Assembly: GCF_001723355.1 (NCBI RefSeq)
Contig: NZ_LPWE01000004.1
Location: forward strand, 91,118-155,117
Length of the DNA: 64,000 bases
Direction of reading: 5' to 3'
From: Methyloceanibacter stevinii
GTDB lineage: Bacteria; Pseudomonadota; Alphaproteobacteria; Rhizobiales; Methyloligellaceae
The notes beneath the pieces were generated by a model. It was not told the DNA's origin, searched no databases, and worked only from the letters and a program-made list of their open reading frames with translations. Below are positions 9,897 to 19,660 of the stretch, piece by piece (position 1 is the stretch's first letter; each line of letters starts with the position of its first letter). A program made the position numbers and the translations under genes.

Positions 9897-10488
9897 ATGA
9901 GTCAGGTTGCGCTGGTTCCCCTTCTTGCTTGGGTTGCCGCGTTAGCCTGCTGGGGTATCGCGCTGTGGCGCGCTCCCCGGCCCCTGCTGCGTTGGTTCGT
10001 GCTCGACCGGGCCCTGCGCTACGTCTTCATCTTCCCGCTCGGGCTGCTCGGGATTTGGGCCTTCATCGGTCACGTCATGTTTCCCGCCCAGTCCGCCGCC
10101 GCGATCGGCTGGCCGCCGAGCCCGTTCCAGTTCGAGGTGGGCTACGCCAATCTCGGGCTTGGCCTTGCGAGCCTCTATGCGGCGTTCACGACGTTCTATG
10201 CGCGGGTCGCCGTGGCGATTGCCGCTTCGTGCTTCCTGGTTGGCGCGGGCATCGGCCATGTGCACGACATCATGGCCTACACAACCTGACACCAGGCAAC
10301 GCGGGTCCGATCCTTGTGACGGATTTCCTGACGCCGATGGTGGTGCTGGCGCTGCTGATCGCTTCCGCGCGCGCCCGAAGCAGCGGCCCCGGTCGCCGGA
10401 TTCCGAGGCGCTGGAGGCCGAGATCGAAGTGGCGCGCGATGCCATGCGCTCCTATCGCGAAGCGCTCGATAGATTCGTCAAGAGCTAG
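9897..10488 (+). CDS. DUF6790-type integral membrane protein, two frameshifts
   Basis: About 197 residues once two single-base losses near 10282 and 10370 are restored. Several hydrophobic segments are visible: residues 5-23, RYVFIFPLGLLGIWAFIGHV, GYANLGLGLASLYAAF, AVAIAASCFLVGAG, and after the first break PMVVLALLIAS. A charged helical tail follows (SEALEAEIEVARDAM). NLTPGNAGP after the first break is typical of this family of small membrane proteins of unknown function. It starts five bases after pepF and is likely co-transcribed. Family name is from memory of the GNAGP and GYANLG motifs and is moderately sure. Confidence 0.7.
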
Positions 10489-10521
10489 GGGCTCGGCAGC
10501 TCAGCCCGGCACGGCAGGCCG

Positions 10522-10991
10522 TCAGTGCTGCGCGAAGATTTCCGTGCTGCCGTCCTTCTTCACGAGAAGAACCTCGTAGGGCTCCGTCTTGCCGTCAGGT
10601 GCTCCATGCCGGGCGAACCCAGCGGCATGTCGGGGACGGTGAGGCCGATGGCGTCGGGGCGCTCCTCGAGAAGCCGCTTGATGTCGTCGGCGGGGACGTG
10701 ACCCTCGATCGTGTAGCCGTCGATCCGCGCCGTGTGGCACGAGGAGAGCTTCGGTCCGATGCCGGCTTGGGCTTTGATGCGATTGAGCATCCCCTGGGTC
10801 GTGTTCTTCGCCGAGACGTCGAATCCGTTCTCGGTGAGATAGTCGGCCCATTTCTGGCAACAGCCGCAGGTGGGCGACTTCCAGATCTCGATCGCAGGGC
10901 TCGCGTCCGGGGCCGCATGGGCGGGCATGCCGGCGGCAAACCCGCTCATGACCAACGTTGCGGCAACGATGAGAGGACGCATCGAAAGCAT
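10522..10991 (-). CDS. DUF411 family periplasmic metal-binding-like protein, one frameshift
   Basis: 156 residues after restoring one base near 10602. A signal peptide ends at GMPAHA. The mature part starts IEIWKSPTCGCCQKWADYL, with a CGCC motif reminiscent of copper-binding proteins; DUF411 members often accompany copper resistance genes. LSSCHTARIDGYTIEGHVP and DAIGLTVPDMPLGSPGME are the family's other conserved blocks; the last segment DGKTEPYEVLLV lies in the shifted frame. Start ATG 10991 is chosen over ATG 10994 because an AAGGAG lies six bases before it. No copper genes are adjacent. Confidence 0.87.
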
Positions 10992-11033
10992 CATGGGCTC
11001 CTTCAAGTGCAACGGGGCCGAACGGTCCACATC

Positions 11034-11973
11034 CTAGTCCACGAAAGCGATATCGGCGACCACGGGCAGGTGGTCGGATTCGAGCCGGTTCCCCACCGAC
11101 AGATCGATCTTCGTCAGTTGCGGCGAAACGAACACATTGTCGATGGGCAGCACCGGCACCAGGGGCAGAGCCTTCCAACGCGCGGGCCACGTGGGCACGA
11201 ACGTGTTGAATCTGCCCAAACCGGTCGTCGCGGAAAATTTGTGGGCCTTGTGCGTCCACGGCGCTGCGTTGAAGTCGCCCGCGACGATGACCGGGCCGGT
11301 CAGGGACTGCACAAACTTCGTCAGGTGGTCGTAATCGTTTTTCTGTTGCGACGCGTAGAATGGCCGCGACATGTGGGCGCCGACAATGTTGACCTCGCGG
11401 CCATCCACATCGAGCTTTGCCCACGCCACGATCAACGATTGCCAATAGGGTTGGCCCGGACGATCCAGGCGGCTTTTGTCCACGATGGGATATTTGGACA
11501 GGATCACGAGGCCGTGCTTGCCCGCTTGGTTGGGGTAGACGTCCTGCATGTCGCGAAGGAACCCCTCGTGCTTCCAGCGGATCTCTTCCAGCACCACGCG
11601 TCCGGCTCGGTCTTCGCGAGAAACGCTTCGACCTTTTGCAGATGCAGATCGCCCTTGCCCCACATGTTGAACGTCGCCACGCGCAAGAACCGCTCGGCAT
11701 TCTCCGGCGCGTTTGCAGCTGTTCCGGAAAGGTTCGGGATCAACGTGGCGAGTGCGATGGCCAGAAGCGCGCCGGTCGTGACGATCAGCATGCGGCTGCG
11801 CAAGGCGAGGCTCAGGAGAAAGAGCACGGCAAGGCCAACCGCAAGCAGAAGCAGACCGTTGTTCACGATGTCGAGCGCCGGATAGTTCTCCGCCAGCCCG
11901 CCGGTAACGAGGGCCGCTGCCGCGAAGAGACAGCCGGCAATGATGGCGGCGTGAGCATTTTTGAGTACGGCAT
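11034..11973 (-). CDS. Endonuclease/exonuclease/phosphatase family membrane protein, frameshifted
   Basis: About 313 residues if two lost bases are restored (near 11597 and, less surely, 11945). The N-terminus has two or three hydrophobic helices (LLLLAVGLAVLFLLSLAL and LIVTTGALLAIALATLI). The EEP domain then begins with LRVATFNMWG and continues EPDAVVLEEIRW, GLVILSKYPI, VNIVGAHMSRP, VIVAGDFNAAPW and ends LESDHLPVVADIAF; these carry the expected catalytic Asn, Glu, Asp/Asn and Asp-His residues. Such membrane-anchored EEP proteins may act outside the membrane, but the substrate is unknown. No start codon exists in frame upstream of the first helix unless the second base loss is assumed, so the start at 11973 is tentative. 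Confidence 0.75.
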
Positions 11974-12080
11974 GAAAATCTTGTTCTGGAAGTGACGTTC
12001 TTGGGATCGGCTATCGTGTGTCGGGATTCGCGATCCTATATGTGGTGTATCCCATTGATAGGGGAAGGGTTACGGAATTC

Positions 12081-13520
12081 ATGAACGACTTGTCCGACCG
12101 TTCGGGTGATGCGCCGAAGGACGACCCGGAGACCACGGATCGCGAAAAGAACCGCTTCAGCGCGCGGGCTATGCGCTACGGCCGTGTCGGCGCGAATGTG
12201 GGCGGCGTGGCCGCGCGCATGGCAGGGCGGCGCTTGTTCGGACTGGATTCGGAGACCGAGAAGGAGGCCGCCGCGCTCGCAATGGCGCTGGGCGGTCTCA
12301 AAGGCCCCATCATGAAAGTGGCGCAGCTGCTCGCGACCATCCCCGACGCATTACCTCCCGAATATGCCGAGGCCCTGGGCAAGCTGCAGAGCCATGCGCC
12401 GCCCATGGGCCGCGGGTTCGTCAAGCGGCGTATGGCCGCCGAGCTCGGCCCGGGCTGGGAAAGCAAGTTCGCCAACTTCGAGTACGAGGCAGCGGCGTCG
12501 GCCTCTCTCGGCCAGGTTCATCGGGCGGTGGCTCACGACGGACGGGACCTGGCGGTCAAGCTGCAATATCCGGACATGCGCTCGGCCGTCGAGGCGGACC
12601 TGGTGCAACTCGGCATGCTGTTCTCGGTGCACAGGCGCATGCGGCCCGCGGTCGAGACGTCCGAAGTGCTAAAGGAACTGTCGGATCGGTTGCGCGAGGA
12701 GCTCGATTATCGGCGCGAGGCCGGGATGACCCGCCTCTATGGCGAGATCTTCGCGAGCGACGCCGCGGTGCGGGTGCCGGAGGTGCTGCCGGCGCTATCA
12801 ACGGACCGTGTGCTGACGATGACGTGGCTCGAGGGGGGAAAGCTCCTCGACTACAAAGACAGCCCGCTCGAAGACCGCAATGCGATCGCGCAGGCCATGT
12901 TCCGCGCCTGGTGGTATCCGTTCAGCCATTACGGGGTCATTCACGGCGATCCGCATCTCGGCAATTACACGGTGTTCGAGGACGGTGGTGGCAGGGCTGC
13001 CGGGATCAACCTGCTCGACTACGGCTGTATGCGGACGTTCGCGCCCAAGTTCATCCAGGGTGTGATCGACCTGTACAACGGGCTGCTGCGCGAAGACCGG
13101 GCCTTGGTCGTGCATGCCTACGAGACATGGGGCTTCGCCGGCCTGTCGAACGAGCTCATCGACATACTGAACATCTGGGCCCGATTTATCTATGGCCCGA
13201 TGCTGGACGATCGTGTGCGCACGATCGCGGACGACGTGGATCCGGGTATGTACGGGCGAAGAGAAGCCTTTCAGGTACATCAGGCCCTACGCGACAAGGG
13301 GCCCGTCACCATACCCCGCGAATTCGTGTTCATGGATCGTGCCGCGATCGGACTCGGCGGCGTGTTCCTGCATCTGAATGCGGCGCTGAATTTCCACGAC
13401 CTCTTCGACGAAGCCATCGCGGGCGTCGATGTGGGTACCGTTACGCAGCGCCAGTCGGAGGCCTTCTCGTTGGCGGGCGTGCCGCTTCCCGGCGCCGATG
13501 CGTCTGAGACAGTTTCCTGA
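12081..13520 (+). CDS. ABC1/AarF (UbiB-like) atypical kinase
   Basis: 479 residues. The ABC1 family includes UbiB/COQ8, which supports ubiquinone synthesis, and several paralogues of unknown substrate. Visible: the KxGQ-type region as GPIMKVAQLLATIPDALP, an alanine-rich nucleotide loop EAAASASLGQVHRA (family AAAS signature), VKLQYP, HGDPHLGNYTV as the catalytic loop and LLDYGCMRTF as the metal-binding DFG-like loop. Start ATG 12081 is preferred over an earlier in-frame codon because the upstream residues are not typical. It leads a same-strand run with DoxX, cupin and VOC genes after a 102-base gap. Confidence 0.88.
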   Translation: MNDLSDRSGDAPKDDPETTDREKNRFSARAMRYGRVGANVGGVAARMAGRRLFGLDSETEKEAAALAMALGGLKGPIMKVAQLLATIPDALPPEYAEALGKLQSHAPPMGRGFVKRRMAAELGPGWESKFANFEYEAAASASLGQVHRAVAHDGRDLAVKLQYPDMRSAVEADLVQLGMLFSVHRRMRPAVETSEVLKELSDRLREELDYRREAGMTRLYGEIFASDAAVRVPEVLPALSTDRVLTMTWLEGGKLLDYKDSPLEDRNAIAQAMFRAWWYPFSHYGVIHGDPHLGNYTVFEDGGGRAAGINLLDYGCMRTFAPKFIQGVIDLYNGLLREDRALVVHAYETWGFAGLSNELIDILNIWARFIYGPMLDDRVRTIADDVDPGMYGRREAFQVHQALRDKGPVTIPREFVFMDRAAIGLGGVFLHLNAALNFHDLFDEAIAGVDVGTVTQRQSEAFSLAGVPLPGADASETVS

Positions 13521-13622
13521 CAAATACGCGACAAGGGTTGTGATCGCACGCCACATGCCCGAGGATTCGCCAACGACCCGACATTCACCGGAACCGATAT
13601 TCATCGGAAGGAGGGGCTGGCG

Positions 13623-14102
13623 ATGGAGTGGCTGATCAACGATGCGCTGCCGGTGCTGGCGCGCATCTTCATTGTCTGGATTTTTCCGTTCAGCTTTATC
13701 GACAAGATCATCAATCACGAGGCGGCGGTGAAGCAGGCGTCCTCGAGCTGGCTTCCGGGCGGCGCGGCGCTGCTTTATCCGGCTATGGCCGTCGAATTGC
13801 TGACGCCGCCGATGATCGTGTTCGGCTTCTACGACGGCATCGCCGCATTCGTCCTTGCCGGCTACTGCGCCATCACCGCGCTCCTGTTCCACAACTTCTG
13901 GAGCTATCCGCGGTTCTGGTCGTCCGACAGCGAGGGCAATCCGCATGTCTGGGACTTCTTCAAGAATTTCGGTCTCGTCGGCGGACTGATCTTCGTGATG
14001 CTCGCGAGCGGGTTCTTCCAGAGCGCGGAAAAGGAGATCGAGGAGGTGACGATGCTGACACCGGAGGTTTTGACCGTTGCCGGAGCGCCGGAGGGCCGTT
14101 GA
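13623..14102 (+). CDS. DoxX family membrane protein
   Basis: 159 residues with four hydrophobic segments in DoxX arrangement (ARIFIVWIFPFSFIDKI, LLYPAMAVELLTPPMIVFGF, AAFVLAGYCAITALLFH, GLVGGLIFVMLASGF). NFWSYPRFW and KNFGLVGG are typical of DoxX-like proteins. Biochemical role in this subfamily is not established. An AGGAGG lies eight bases before ATG 13623. The cupin gene begins four bases after its stop, implying translational linkage. Confidence 0.85.
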   Translation: MEWLINDALPVLARIFIVWIFPFSFIDKIINHEAAVKQASSSWLPGGAALLYPAMAVELLTPPMIVFGFYDGIAAFVLAGYCAITALLFHNFWSYPRFWSSDSEGNPHVWDFFKNFGLVGGLIFVMLASGFFQSAEKEIEEVTMLTPEVLTVAGAPEGR

Positions 14103-14106
14103 CTCC

Positions 14107-14553
14107 ATGACGGCACCGACCCTCTCGTATTGGCATGTTTGGACGGGCGACGATGGGACGACCCGGCAGACCCGATGCGCGCTCACGAATTTCGCGATGC
14201 AGAGCATGGGCGGGAACGCCGCGCCGCAATGGAACGCGGAGGTCTGCGAGTCGAAGGCGAACGTGATGGTGTGCGTGCTGCCGGTCGGGTGGGTGGGCGA
14301 TTGGCACGAGAACCCCAAACCGCAATGGATCATTCCGCTGTCGGGGACTTGGTACGTGGAAACTACGGACGGCACGCGGGTCGAGATGGGGCCGGGCGAG
14401 ATTTCCTTCGGCGCCGATCAGCACACCAAGCCCGATGCGGAAGGGCATTACGGTCACAAGTCGGGCACCGTGGGCAAGGAGCCCGCGACGCTCATGCTCG
14501 TGCAGTTGGACGACCCCCGTTTCGTGGCGGCCCGGCCGGGAATTTTTGGATAA
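14107..14553 (+). CDS. Cupin-like protein
   Basis: 148 residues. A single beta-barrel cupin pattern is visible: GDWHENPKPQWIIPLSGTWYVETTDG followed by MGPGEISFGADQHTKPDA, giving two histidine-bearing motifs that could bind a metal. No signal peptide. It sits four bases after DoxX and 12 bases before the VOC protein, so the three are one transcription unit. The substrate is unknown; an enzyme on a small metabolite is an inference from the neighbouring VOC protein. Confidence 0.75.
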   Translation: MTAPTLSYWHVWTGDDGTTRQTRCALTNFAMQSMGGNAAPQWNAEVCESKANVMVCVLPVGWVGDWHENPKPQWIIPLSGTWYVETTDGTRVEMGPGEISFGADQHTKPDAEGHYGHKSGTVGKEPATLMLVQLDDPRFVAARPGIFG

Positions 14554-14565
14554 GGACGTTGCCGC

Positions 14566-15478
14566 ATGCCTGTCACGCAGCTTGTCCATGTCGACATCAC
14601 GGTTGCCGATCTCGACCGGGCGATAGGCTTCTTTCGCGATGGGCTCGGGCTCGACGCAGGTCCCGTCCAAAGCTCTCAGGACGCGCGGTGGAATGCGCTC
14701 CTGGGACTCAAGGCCGGTACCCATATGCGGACAGCCGATATCTGCTTCGACCGGGAAACGCTGAGGCTCGCGGCGTTCGATCCGCCCGGGGCGCCGTATC
14801 CGGCCCCGCGCGCGTCGAAGATCCGTGGTTCGAGCACGTAGCCCTGGTCGCGGGCGATATTCAGGCCGTGTGGTCGCGGCTCGAGAATCTAAAGCCGGAA
14901 GTCGTGACGGCGGGTGCCCCCGTGCTGTTGCCGCCCAATACCGGCAGCGTGACCGCGTTCAAGTTCCGCGATCCGGAGGGACATCCGCTTGAGTTGATCT
15001 CGTTTCCGGATGGGGTCGGCGATGCCCGCTGGCAGACGGGCGCGCCCGCATTCGCGGCTTCGACCACACCGCTATCGTCGTGACCGACCTCGACCGTAGC
15101 CTCGCATTCTACACCGGGCTGCTCGGGATGCGGATCGGGGGGCATTCCTTGAATCAGGGGGCAGGGCAGGATCTCCTCGACGGTCTTCCCGGTTGCCTTG
15201 TCGATGTGGTGGCGCTCCAGCCCCAAGATCAGCCGACGCCCCATGTGGAGCTGCTGCATTACCGGGAGCCGCCGGGGCCCGCGCCCCTGCCGCCGCCGCA
15301 AGCGAATGACGTGGCCTCGGTCCGGCAGGTCCACCGGGTGGAGGGGCTGGACGCGCTCGTACAGGCCCTGAAATCGACCGGTGTACCCTCTTCGTACGGT
15401 CTCGTCAGGCTCGCGGATGGTGGAAACGGGGCCGCCGTCCGGGATCCGGACGGGCACATGATCGTACTATTGGACTAG
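14566..15478 (+). CDS. Two-domain VOC (glyoxalase/dioxygenase-fold) protein, two frameshifts
   Basis: 304 residues after restoring bases near 14808 and 15040. First VOC unit: QLVHVDITVADLDRAIGFF, then EHVALVAGDIQAVWSRL and FKFRDPEGHPLELISF. Second unit: RGFDHTAIVVTDLDRSLAFY, PHVELLHY and AAVRDPDGHMIVLL. Repeated His/Glu positions at these motifs are those that bind a metal in glyoxalase I and extradiol dioxygenases. The specific reaction cannot be read from sequence. Frame breaks occur where CCGGCGCG and GGGGCGCG would be expected. Last gene of the AarF-DoxX-cupin-VOC run. Confidence 0.83.
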
Positions 15479-15613
15479 TTCCCGAGGGGCCCTGCTCACC
15501 TGAGGATTATTGCGGCAGGCCCTCTAGTCTGCTATTTCCCGGTGATGCGACGATGTCGCGACGTGGCGCGAAACAGTCGCCAAGCAAAGATAAAGATCTA
15601 GGGGGATAGCCGA

Positions 15614-15757
15614 ATGCACATTGATCCCAAAGAGGGCCACCCGGAAATGGATTACGCCGAGCATCTCGGCACGTACAAGCTCTTCTGTGGGCTGTTCCTT
15701 TGGGGCACGCTTGCCTGTGTGGCAATCGTTGCGGCCATGGGCCTCTTCCTCACCTAG
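15614..15757 (+). CDS. aa3-type cytochrome c oxidase subunit IV
   Basis: 47 residues: an N-terminal MDYAEHLGTYKLF amphipathic part followed by one membrane helix (LWGTLACVAIVAAMGLFL). This is the alphaproteobacterial small subunit IV of aa3-type oxidase (COX4_pro_2), a single-helix accessory subunit in the inner membrane. GGGGGATAG precedes ATG 15614. Its place directly before the pnt genes is one I know from many alphaproteobacteria; the other oxidase subunits are not in the window. Confidence 0.9.
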   Translation: MHIDPKEGHPEMDYAEHLGTYKLFCGLFLWGTLACVAIVAAMGLFLT

Positions 15758-15870
15758 GCTTAAGGCCAACCACGGATGGGAGGCGCCTGGCCTCCCGCTC
15801 TTCTAGAACCCGACAGCGCTCGGCGCACCGTCAATAGTGGATGGGTGCGCCCGTAGCAAAGGGAGCCAAG

Positions 15871-17013
15871 ATGATTGCAATTGGCGTACCCGCGGAAGGC
15901 TCCGAGGAGCCTCGGATCGGCCTTACCCCCGAGACCGTCAAGAAGCTGGTGAAAGCCGGCGCCAAGGTCACGGTGCGGTCTGGCGCGGGTCTTCGATCCC
16001 ATTTCAGCGACGACGACTACAAAGAGGCCGGCGCGTCCATCGCCAAGTCCGACGAGGACGCGGTTTCCGATGCGGACGTGGTGTTCACCGTCCGGCGACC
16101 GTCCGTCGACCTTGCCAAGGCGATGAAGAAGGGCGCGGCCCTGATCGGCATGCTGGATCCGTTCTCGGACAGGGCCGGTCTCGAGGCCCTTGCCAAGACC
16201 GGCGTGTCGCTCTTCTCCATGGAGTTGATGCCGCGCATCACGCGCGCTCAAAGCATGGACGTCCTGTCCTCGCAATCGAACCTCGCGGGCTACAAGGCGG
16301 TGGTCAATGCATCCGCCGCATTCGAGCGGGCGCTGCCGATGATGATGACCGCGGCGGGTACGGTGCCGGCCGCACGCGTCTTCGTCATGGGTGTCGGCGT
16401 GGCCGGGCTCCAGGCGATCGCCACCGCGCGCCGCCTCGGCGCTATCGTGACCGCGACCGATGTGCGGCCCGCTGTGAAGGAGCAGGTGGCTTCGCTCGGC
16501 GCGAAATTCATTGCCGTCGAAGACGAGGAATTCAAACAGGCCGAGACGTCCGGCGGCTATGCCAAGGAAATGTCCGACGACTACAAGAAGAAGCAGGCCG
16601 AGCTCGTCGCCGAGCATGTCAAGAACCAGGACATCGTCATCACCACCGCGCTTATCCCGGGGCGCCCGGCGCCGAAGCTGATCTCGAAAGCGATGATCGA
16701 AAGCATGAAGCCGGGCTCCATCATCGTGGATCTTGCGGCGGAGCGGGGCGGGAACGCGGAGCTGACCAAGCCCGGCGAGACCGCCGAACACAAGGGCGTG
16801 CGCATTTTCGGCCAGTTGAACCTGCCCGGTCAGGTGCCGGTCAACGCGTCCAGCCTCTATGCGCGGAACCTTCAGGCTTTCATCGAGCCGTTCATCGACA
16901 AGGAAACCAAAGAGCTCGCCATCGATTGGGAAGACGAACTGGCCATCGGTACGGCGATTGCCCGTGACGGTGCGATCGTCAACGAGCGGGTTGCCGGAGG
17001 GAAGACATCATGA
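15871..17013 (+). CDS. pntAA: Proton-translocating NAD(P) transhydrogenase subunit alpha part 1
   Basis: 380 residues, the soluble NAD(H)-binding domain I. Transhydrogenase transfers hydride from NADH to NADP+ driven by the proton gradient. Motifs: [20 protein letters not shown] at the start, [19 protein letters not shown], the nucleotide loop [18 protein letters not shown], and [13 protein letters not shown] 15871 has GGGAG upstream; a more distant in-frame ATG adds ten atypical residues. The stop overlaps the next start (ATGA), typical of the three-gene alphaproteobacterial operon. Confidence 0.96.
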   Translation: MIAIGVPAEGSEEPRIGLTPETVKKLVKAGAKVTVRSGAGLRSHFSDDDYKEAGASIAKSDEDAVSDADVVFTVRRPSVDLAKAMKKGAALIGMLDPFSDRAGLEALAKTGVSLFSMELMPRITRAQSMDVLSSQSNLAGYKAVVNASAAFERALPMMMTAAGTVPAARVFVMGVGVAGLQAIATARRLGAIVTATDVRPAVKEQVASLGAKFIAVEDEEFKQAETSGGYAKEMSDDYKKKQAELVAEHVKNQDIVITTALIPGRPAPKLISKAMIESMKPGSIIVDLAAERGGNAELTKPGETAEHKGVRIFGQLNLPGQVPVNASSLYARNLQAFIEPFIDKETKELAIDWEDELAIGTAIARDGAIVNERVAGGKTS

Positions 17014-17425
17014 CGAAAAAGACCCTTCTAACGGGGATCATCGTTGCCGTAGCGGCGCTTGCCTCCGATGCGTTTCTGGCGGGCGTGGCCTACGCGGCGG
17101 ACGCCGCGGAAGGCGGCGGCCACGACTTCATGTCGCAATTCTCGATTTTCGTGCTGGCGGTGTTCGTCGGCTACTACGTGGTCTGGAGCGTGACACCGGC
17201 GCTGCATACGCCGCTGATGTCGGTGACCAACGCGGTGTCCTCCGTGATCGTGGTGGGCGCGCTGCTCGCGGTCGCGGTCGAAGCGGGAGACGCGGTCGTG
17301 TCCTCCGGTCATTGGCTGGCGAAGATCCTGGGCTTCGCCGCCTGATCCTGGCCTCGGTCAATATCTTCGGCGGGTTCCTGGTGACGCAACGCATGCTCGC
17401 CATGTACCGGCGTAAAGACCGCTAG
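17010..17425 (+). CDS. pntAB: NAD(P) transhydrogenase subunit alpha part 2, one frameshift
   Basis: 138 residues once one base is restored near 17342. It is the membrane part of the alpha subunit: a leading hydrophobic helix, [40 protein letters not shown], and after the break [20 protein letters not shown], which is the family's conserved final helix. The break falls in a GCC(C)TG run. It starts inside the stop of the upstream gene and is followed 16 bases later by pntB, so the operon is whole and the frameshift is most likely an error. Confidence 0.93.
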
Positions 17426-17441
17426 GGGGGGATCTGAGAAC

Positions 17442-18836
17442 ATGTCCTCCGAACTCGTCGCACTGCTCTATCTCGTCTCGGGCGTCCTCTTCATCCTCGC
17501 GTTGCGGGGACTGTCGTCGCCGGAGACCTCGCGCCAGGGCAACTACATGGGCATGGCCGGTATGGCCATCGCCGTGGCCACCACGCTGGCCGTGGCGCGC
17601 CCGGACTCGGGTCTGTCCTGGGGCATGATCATCGCCGGTATCGCCATCGGCGGGACCATCGGCGCCGTTATCGCGCGCCGCATTCCCATGACGGCCATGC
17701 CCGAACTCGTCGCCGCCTTCCATTCACTGGTGGGTATGGCCGCCGTGCTCGTCGCCGCTGCCGCCTATTACGCACCGGAAGCCTTCGGCATCGGGTCGCC
17801 CGGCAGTATTCGCGTAGCGAGCTTGTCGGAGATGTCCCTGGGCGCGGCCATCGGCGCGGTCACCTTCACCGGATCGGTTATCGCTTTTGCCAAGCTCTCG
17901 GGCCGCATGTCGGGTGCGCCGATCATTCTGCCGCGCCGCCATCTCATCAACATCGCGCTCGGGATCGCGCTGATCGCTTGCATCGTGCTGTTCTGCCAGC
18001 AGCAGACGCCGCTCTTCTTCTGGGCGATCGTGGCGCTCTCGCTGCTCCTTGGCATCCTCATCATCGTCCCGATCGGCGGTGCCGACATGCCGGTCGTTAT
18101 CTCGATGCTGAACTCGTACTCGGGCTGGGCGGCCGCCGGCATCGGCTTCACGCTGGGCAACACGGCGCTGATCGTCACAGGCGCGCTGGTCGGCTCCTCG
18201 GGCGCGATCCTGTCCTACATCATGTGTAAGGGCATGAACCGCTCCTTCATCAGCGTCATTCTCGGCGGCTTCGGCGGCGAGACCGCGGGCCCCGCCGGCG
18301 ACGGCGAGCAGAAGCCGGTCAAGCTCGGCTCGGCCGAGGATGCGGCCTTCCTGATGAAGAACGCGGAGAAGGTCATCATCGTCCCCGGTTACGGCATGGC
18401 CGTCGCTCAGGCACAGCATGCCTTGCGGGAAATGACCGACGAACTCAAAGAGGCCGGGGTGGAGGTCAAGTTCGCCATTCACCCGGTCGCCGGTCGCATG
18501 CCGGGGCACATGAACGTGCTGCTGGCCGAGGCAAACGTGCCCTACGACGAGGTGTTCGAACTCGAGGACATCAACTCGGAGTTCGCGCAGACCGACGTGG
18601 TCTATATCATCGGCGCCAACGACGTGGTCAATCCGGCCGCGGAAGACGATCCCACATCCCCGATCTACGGCATGCCCGTGCTGCAGGTCTGGAAGTCCGG
18701 GACCGTGCTCTTCAACAAGCGCTCGCTCGCATCCGGATATGCCGGCATCGACAACCCGGTCTTCTACAAAGACAACACGATGATGGTGCTGGGCGACGCC
18801 AAGAAGATGACCGAAGAGATCGCCAAGGCGATCTAA
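17442..18836 (+). CDS. pntB: NAD(P) transhydrogenase subunit beta
   Basis: 464 residues, intact. The N-terminal two thirds are membrane helices of domain II; the C-terminal third is the NADP(H)-binding domain III with VIIVPGYGMAVAQAQHALRE, FAIHPVAGRMPGHMNVLLAE, VPYDEVFELEDIN and the YIIGANDVVNP loop. Length is normal. The stop is followed by a near repeat of its last 11 bases and then a hairpin shared with the convergent regulator gene. Confidence 0.96.
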   Translation: MSSELVALLYLVSGVLFILALRGLSSPETSRQGNYMGMAGMAIAVATTLAVARPDSGLSWGMIIAGIAIGGTIGAVIARRIPMTAMPELVAAFHSLVGMAAVLVAAAAYYAPEAFGIGSPGSIRVASLSEMSLGAAIGAVTFTGSVIAFAKLSGRMSGAPIILPRRHLINIALGIALIACIVLFCQQQTPLFFWAIVALSLLLGILIIVPIGGADMPVVISMLNSYSGWAAAGIGFTLGNTALIVTGALVGSSGAILSYIMCKGMNRSFISVILGGFGGETAGPAGDGEQKPVKLGSAEDAAFLMKNAEKVIIVPGYGMAVAQAQHALREMTDELKEAGVEVKFAIHPVAGRMPGHMNVLLAEANVPYDEVFELEDINSEFAQTDVVYIIGANDVVNPAAEDDPTSPIYGMPVLQVWKSGTVLFNKRSLASGYAGIDNPVFYKDNTMMVLGDAKKMTEEIAKAI

Positions 18837-18845
18837 CAAGGCGAT

Positions 18846-19574
18846 CTAGGCCGATGGCCGCGCGGCCATCGGCGCCTTATTGGTCGAATTTGACCCACAG
18901 GCCTCGAGGGAGATGCGCCGGTTGAGTGCGCCGGGATCGGTCAACACCAGCGCCCCACGTGTCTTTTCCACGAGTTCGTCCTTCTCCAGCGCGCGCAGGG
19001 CGCGGGAGACCACCTCACGGCGCGAGCCGATACGTTCGGCGAGGTCCTGCTGGTTCGGCGGGGGCGAGATGCTCCGCTGGCCATCATGGCCCGGGCGCGG
19101 GCGCGACAGGCGCAACAGCTCGGCGTAGAGCCGCTCGGAGGCCGTCAGGTAGGCGTGCTCGTAAAGCTGCAGGTTGAGGGAGCGGATGCGCCCCACCAGC
19201 ATGTTGAGCACCGTGCGGCACACCTCCGGTTCGTGCGCCAAAACGTCCATGAATGCCGCCGCCTTCATGGAGCCGATAAGGGATGTCTGCATCGTGGTGA
19301 CGCTTGCGGAGCGGGGGATACCGTCGATGGCCGCCATTTCCCCGAACATGGAGCCGGTTCCCAGTTCGCCGAGAATGACCTGCTTGCCGTCGTCGGCGCG
19401 GTGGATGACCCGCACCGAGCCGCTGACGACGAAAAGCACGTCGTTCGACGCATCGTCCATGTCGATGACCAGTTCGTTCGCCGGGTAGGTGCGCCAAGTG
19501 ACCGCCGGGGCGAAGCGCTTGGCGTTTTCCTCGCCGAGCGAGGCGAAGAGCTCTATGTCGCCGATGTCGCCCAT
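18846..19574 (-). CDS. Crp/Fnr family transcriptional regulator
   Basis: 242 residues. An N-terminal cyclic-nucleotide-binding barrel (LFVVSGSVRVIHRADDGKQ, GELGTGSMFGEMAAIDGIPR) and a C-terminal Crp-type winged helix (NQQDLAERIGSRREVVSRAL). FGEMA resembles the phosphate cassette, but the effector is not predictable; no Fnr-type cysteine cluster is present. Convergent with pntB, with the last codons inside a shared hairpin. A stable hairpin lies 57 bases upstream of its start and might affect its expression. Confidence 0.9.
   Translation of the reverse strand: MGDIGDIELFASLGEENAKRFAPAVTWRTYPANELVIDMDDASNDVLFVVSGSVRVIHRADDGKQVILGELGTGSMFGEMAAIDGIPRSASVTTMQTSLIGSMKAAAFMDVLAHEPEVCRTVLNMLVGRIRSLNLQLYEHAYLTASERLYAELLRLSRPRPGHDGQRSISPPPNQQDLAERIGSRREVVSRALRALEKDELVEKTRGALVLTDPGALNRRISLEACGSNSTNKAPMAARPSA
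18850..18873. terminator. Convergent hairpin between pntB and the Crp-type gene
   Basis: A perfect inverted repeat, GCCGATGGCCGC followed directly by GCGGCCATCGGC, overlaps the last codons of the regulator gene and lies 13 bases after pntB. No long T run on either side, so termination is inferred from position and stem strength. Confidence 0.5.
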
Positions 19575-19630
19575 GAATTCGGATGATAACAGGGGCCGCG
19601 TTGCGGTCCACTCTGGAGGCCGGACAGGAC

Positions 19631-19660
19631 AAAGGCCCGGAGGGGAAACTCCGGGCCTTT
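19631..19660. terminator. Strong hairpin upstream of the Crp-type gene
   Basis: Twelve-base perfect stem, AAAGGCCCGGAG and CTCCGGGCCTTT, with a six-base loop. The stem ends in A/T tracts in both directions, like a bidirectional intrinsic terminator. It sits between a possible small minus-strand gene and the regulator start, so it may insulate them or form a leader structure. Confidence 0.5.

Noticed and set aside
10522..11700. Single 392-codon minus-strand gene covering DUF411 and the EEP nuclease
   Set aside because: It mixes pieces of two genes in the wrong frames; each gene is restored separately by single-base corrections.
17724..18839. 371-codon open frame antisense to pntB
   Set aside because: Composition is artefactual (His/Asp/Arg-rich) and pntB is unmistakable.
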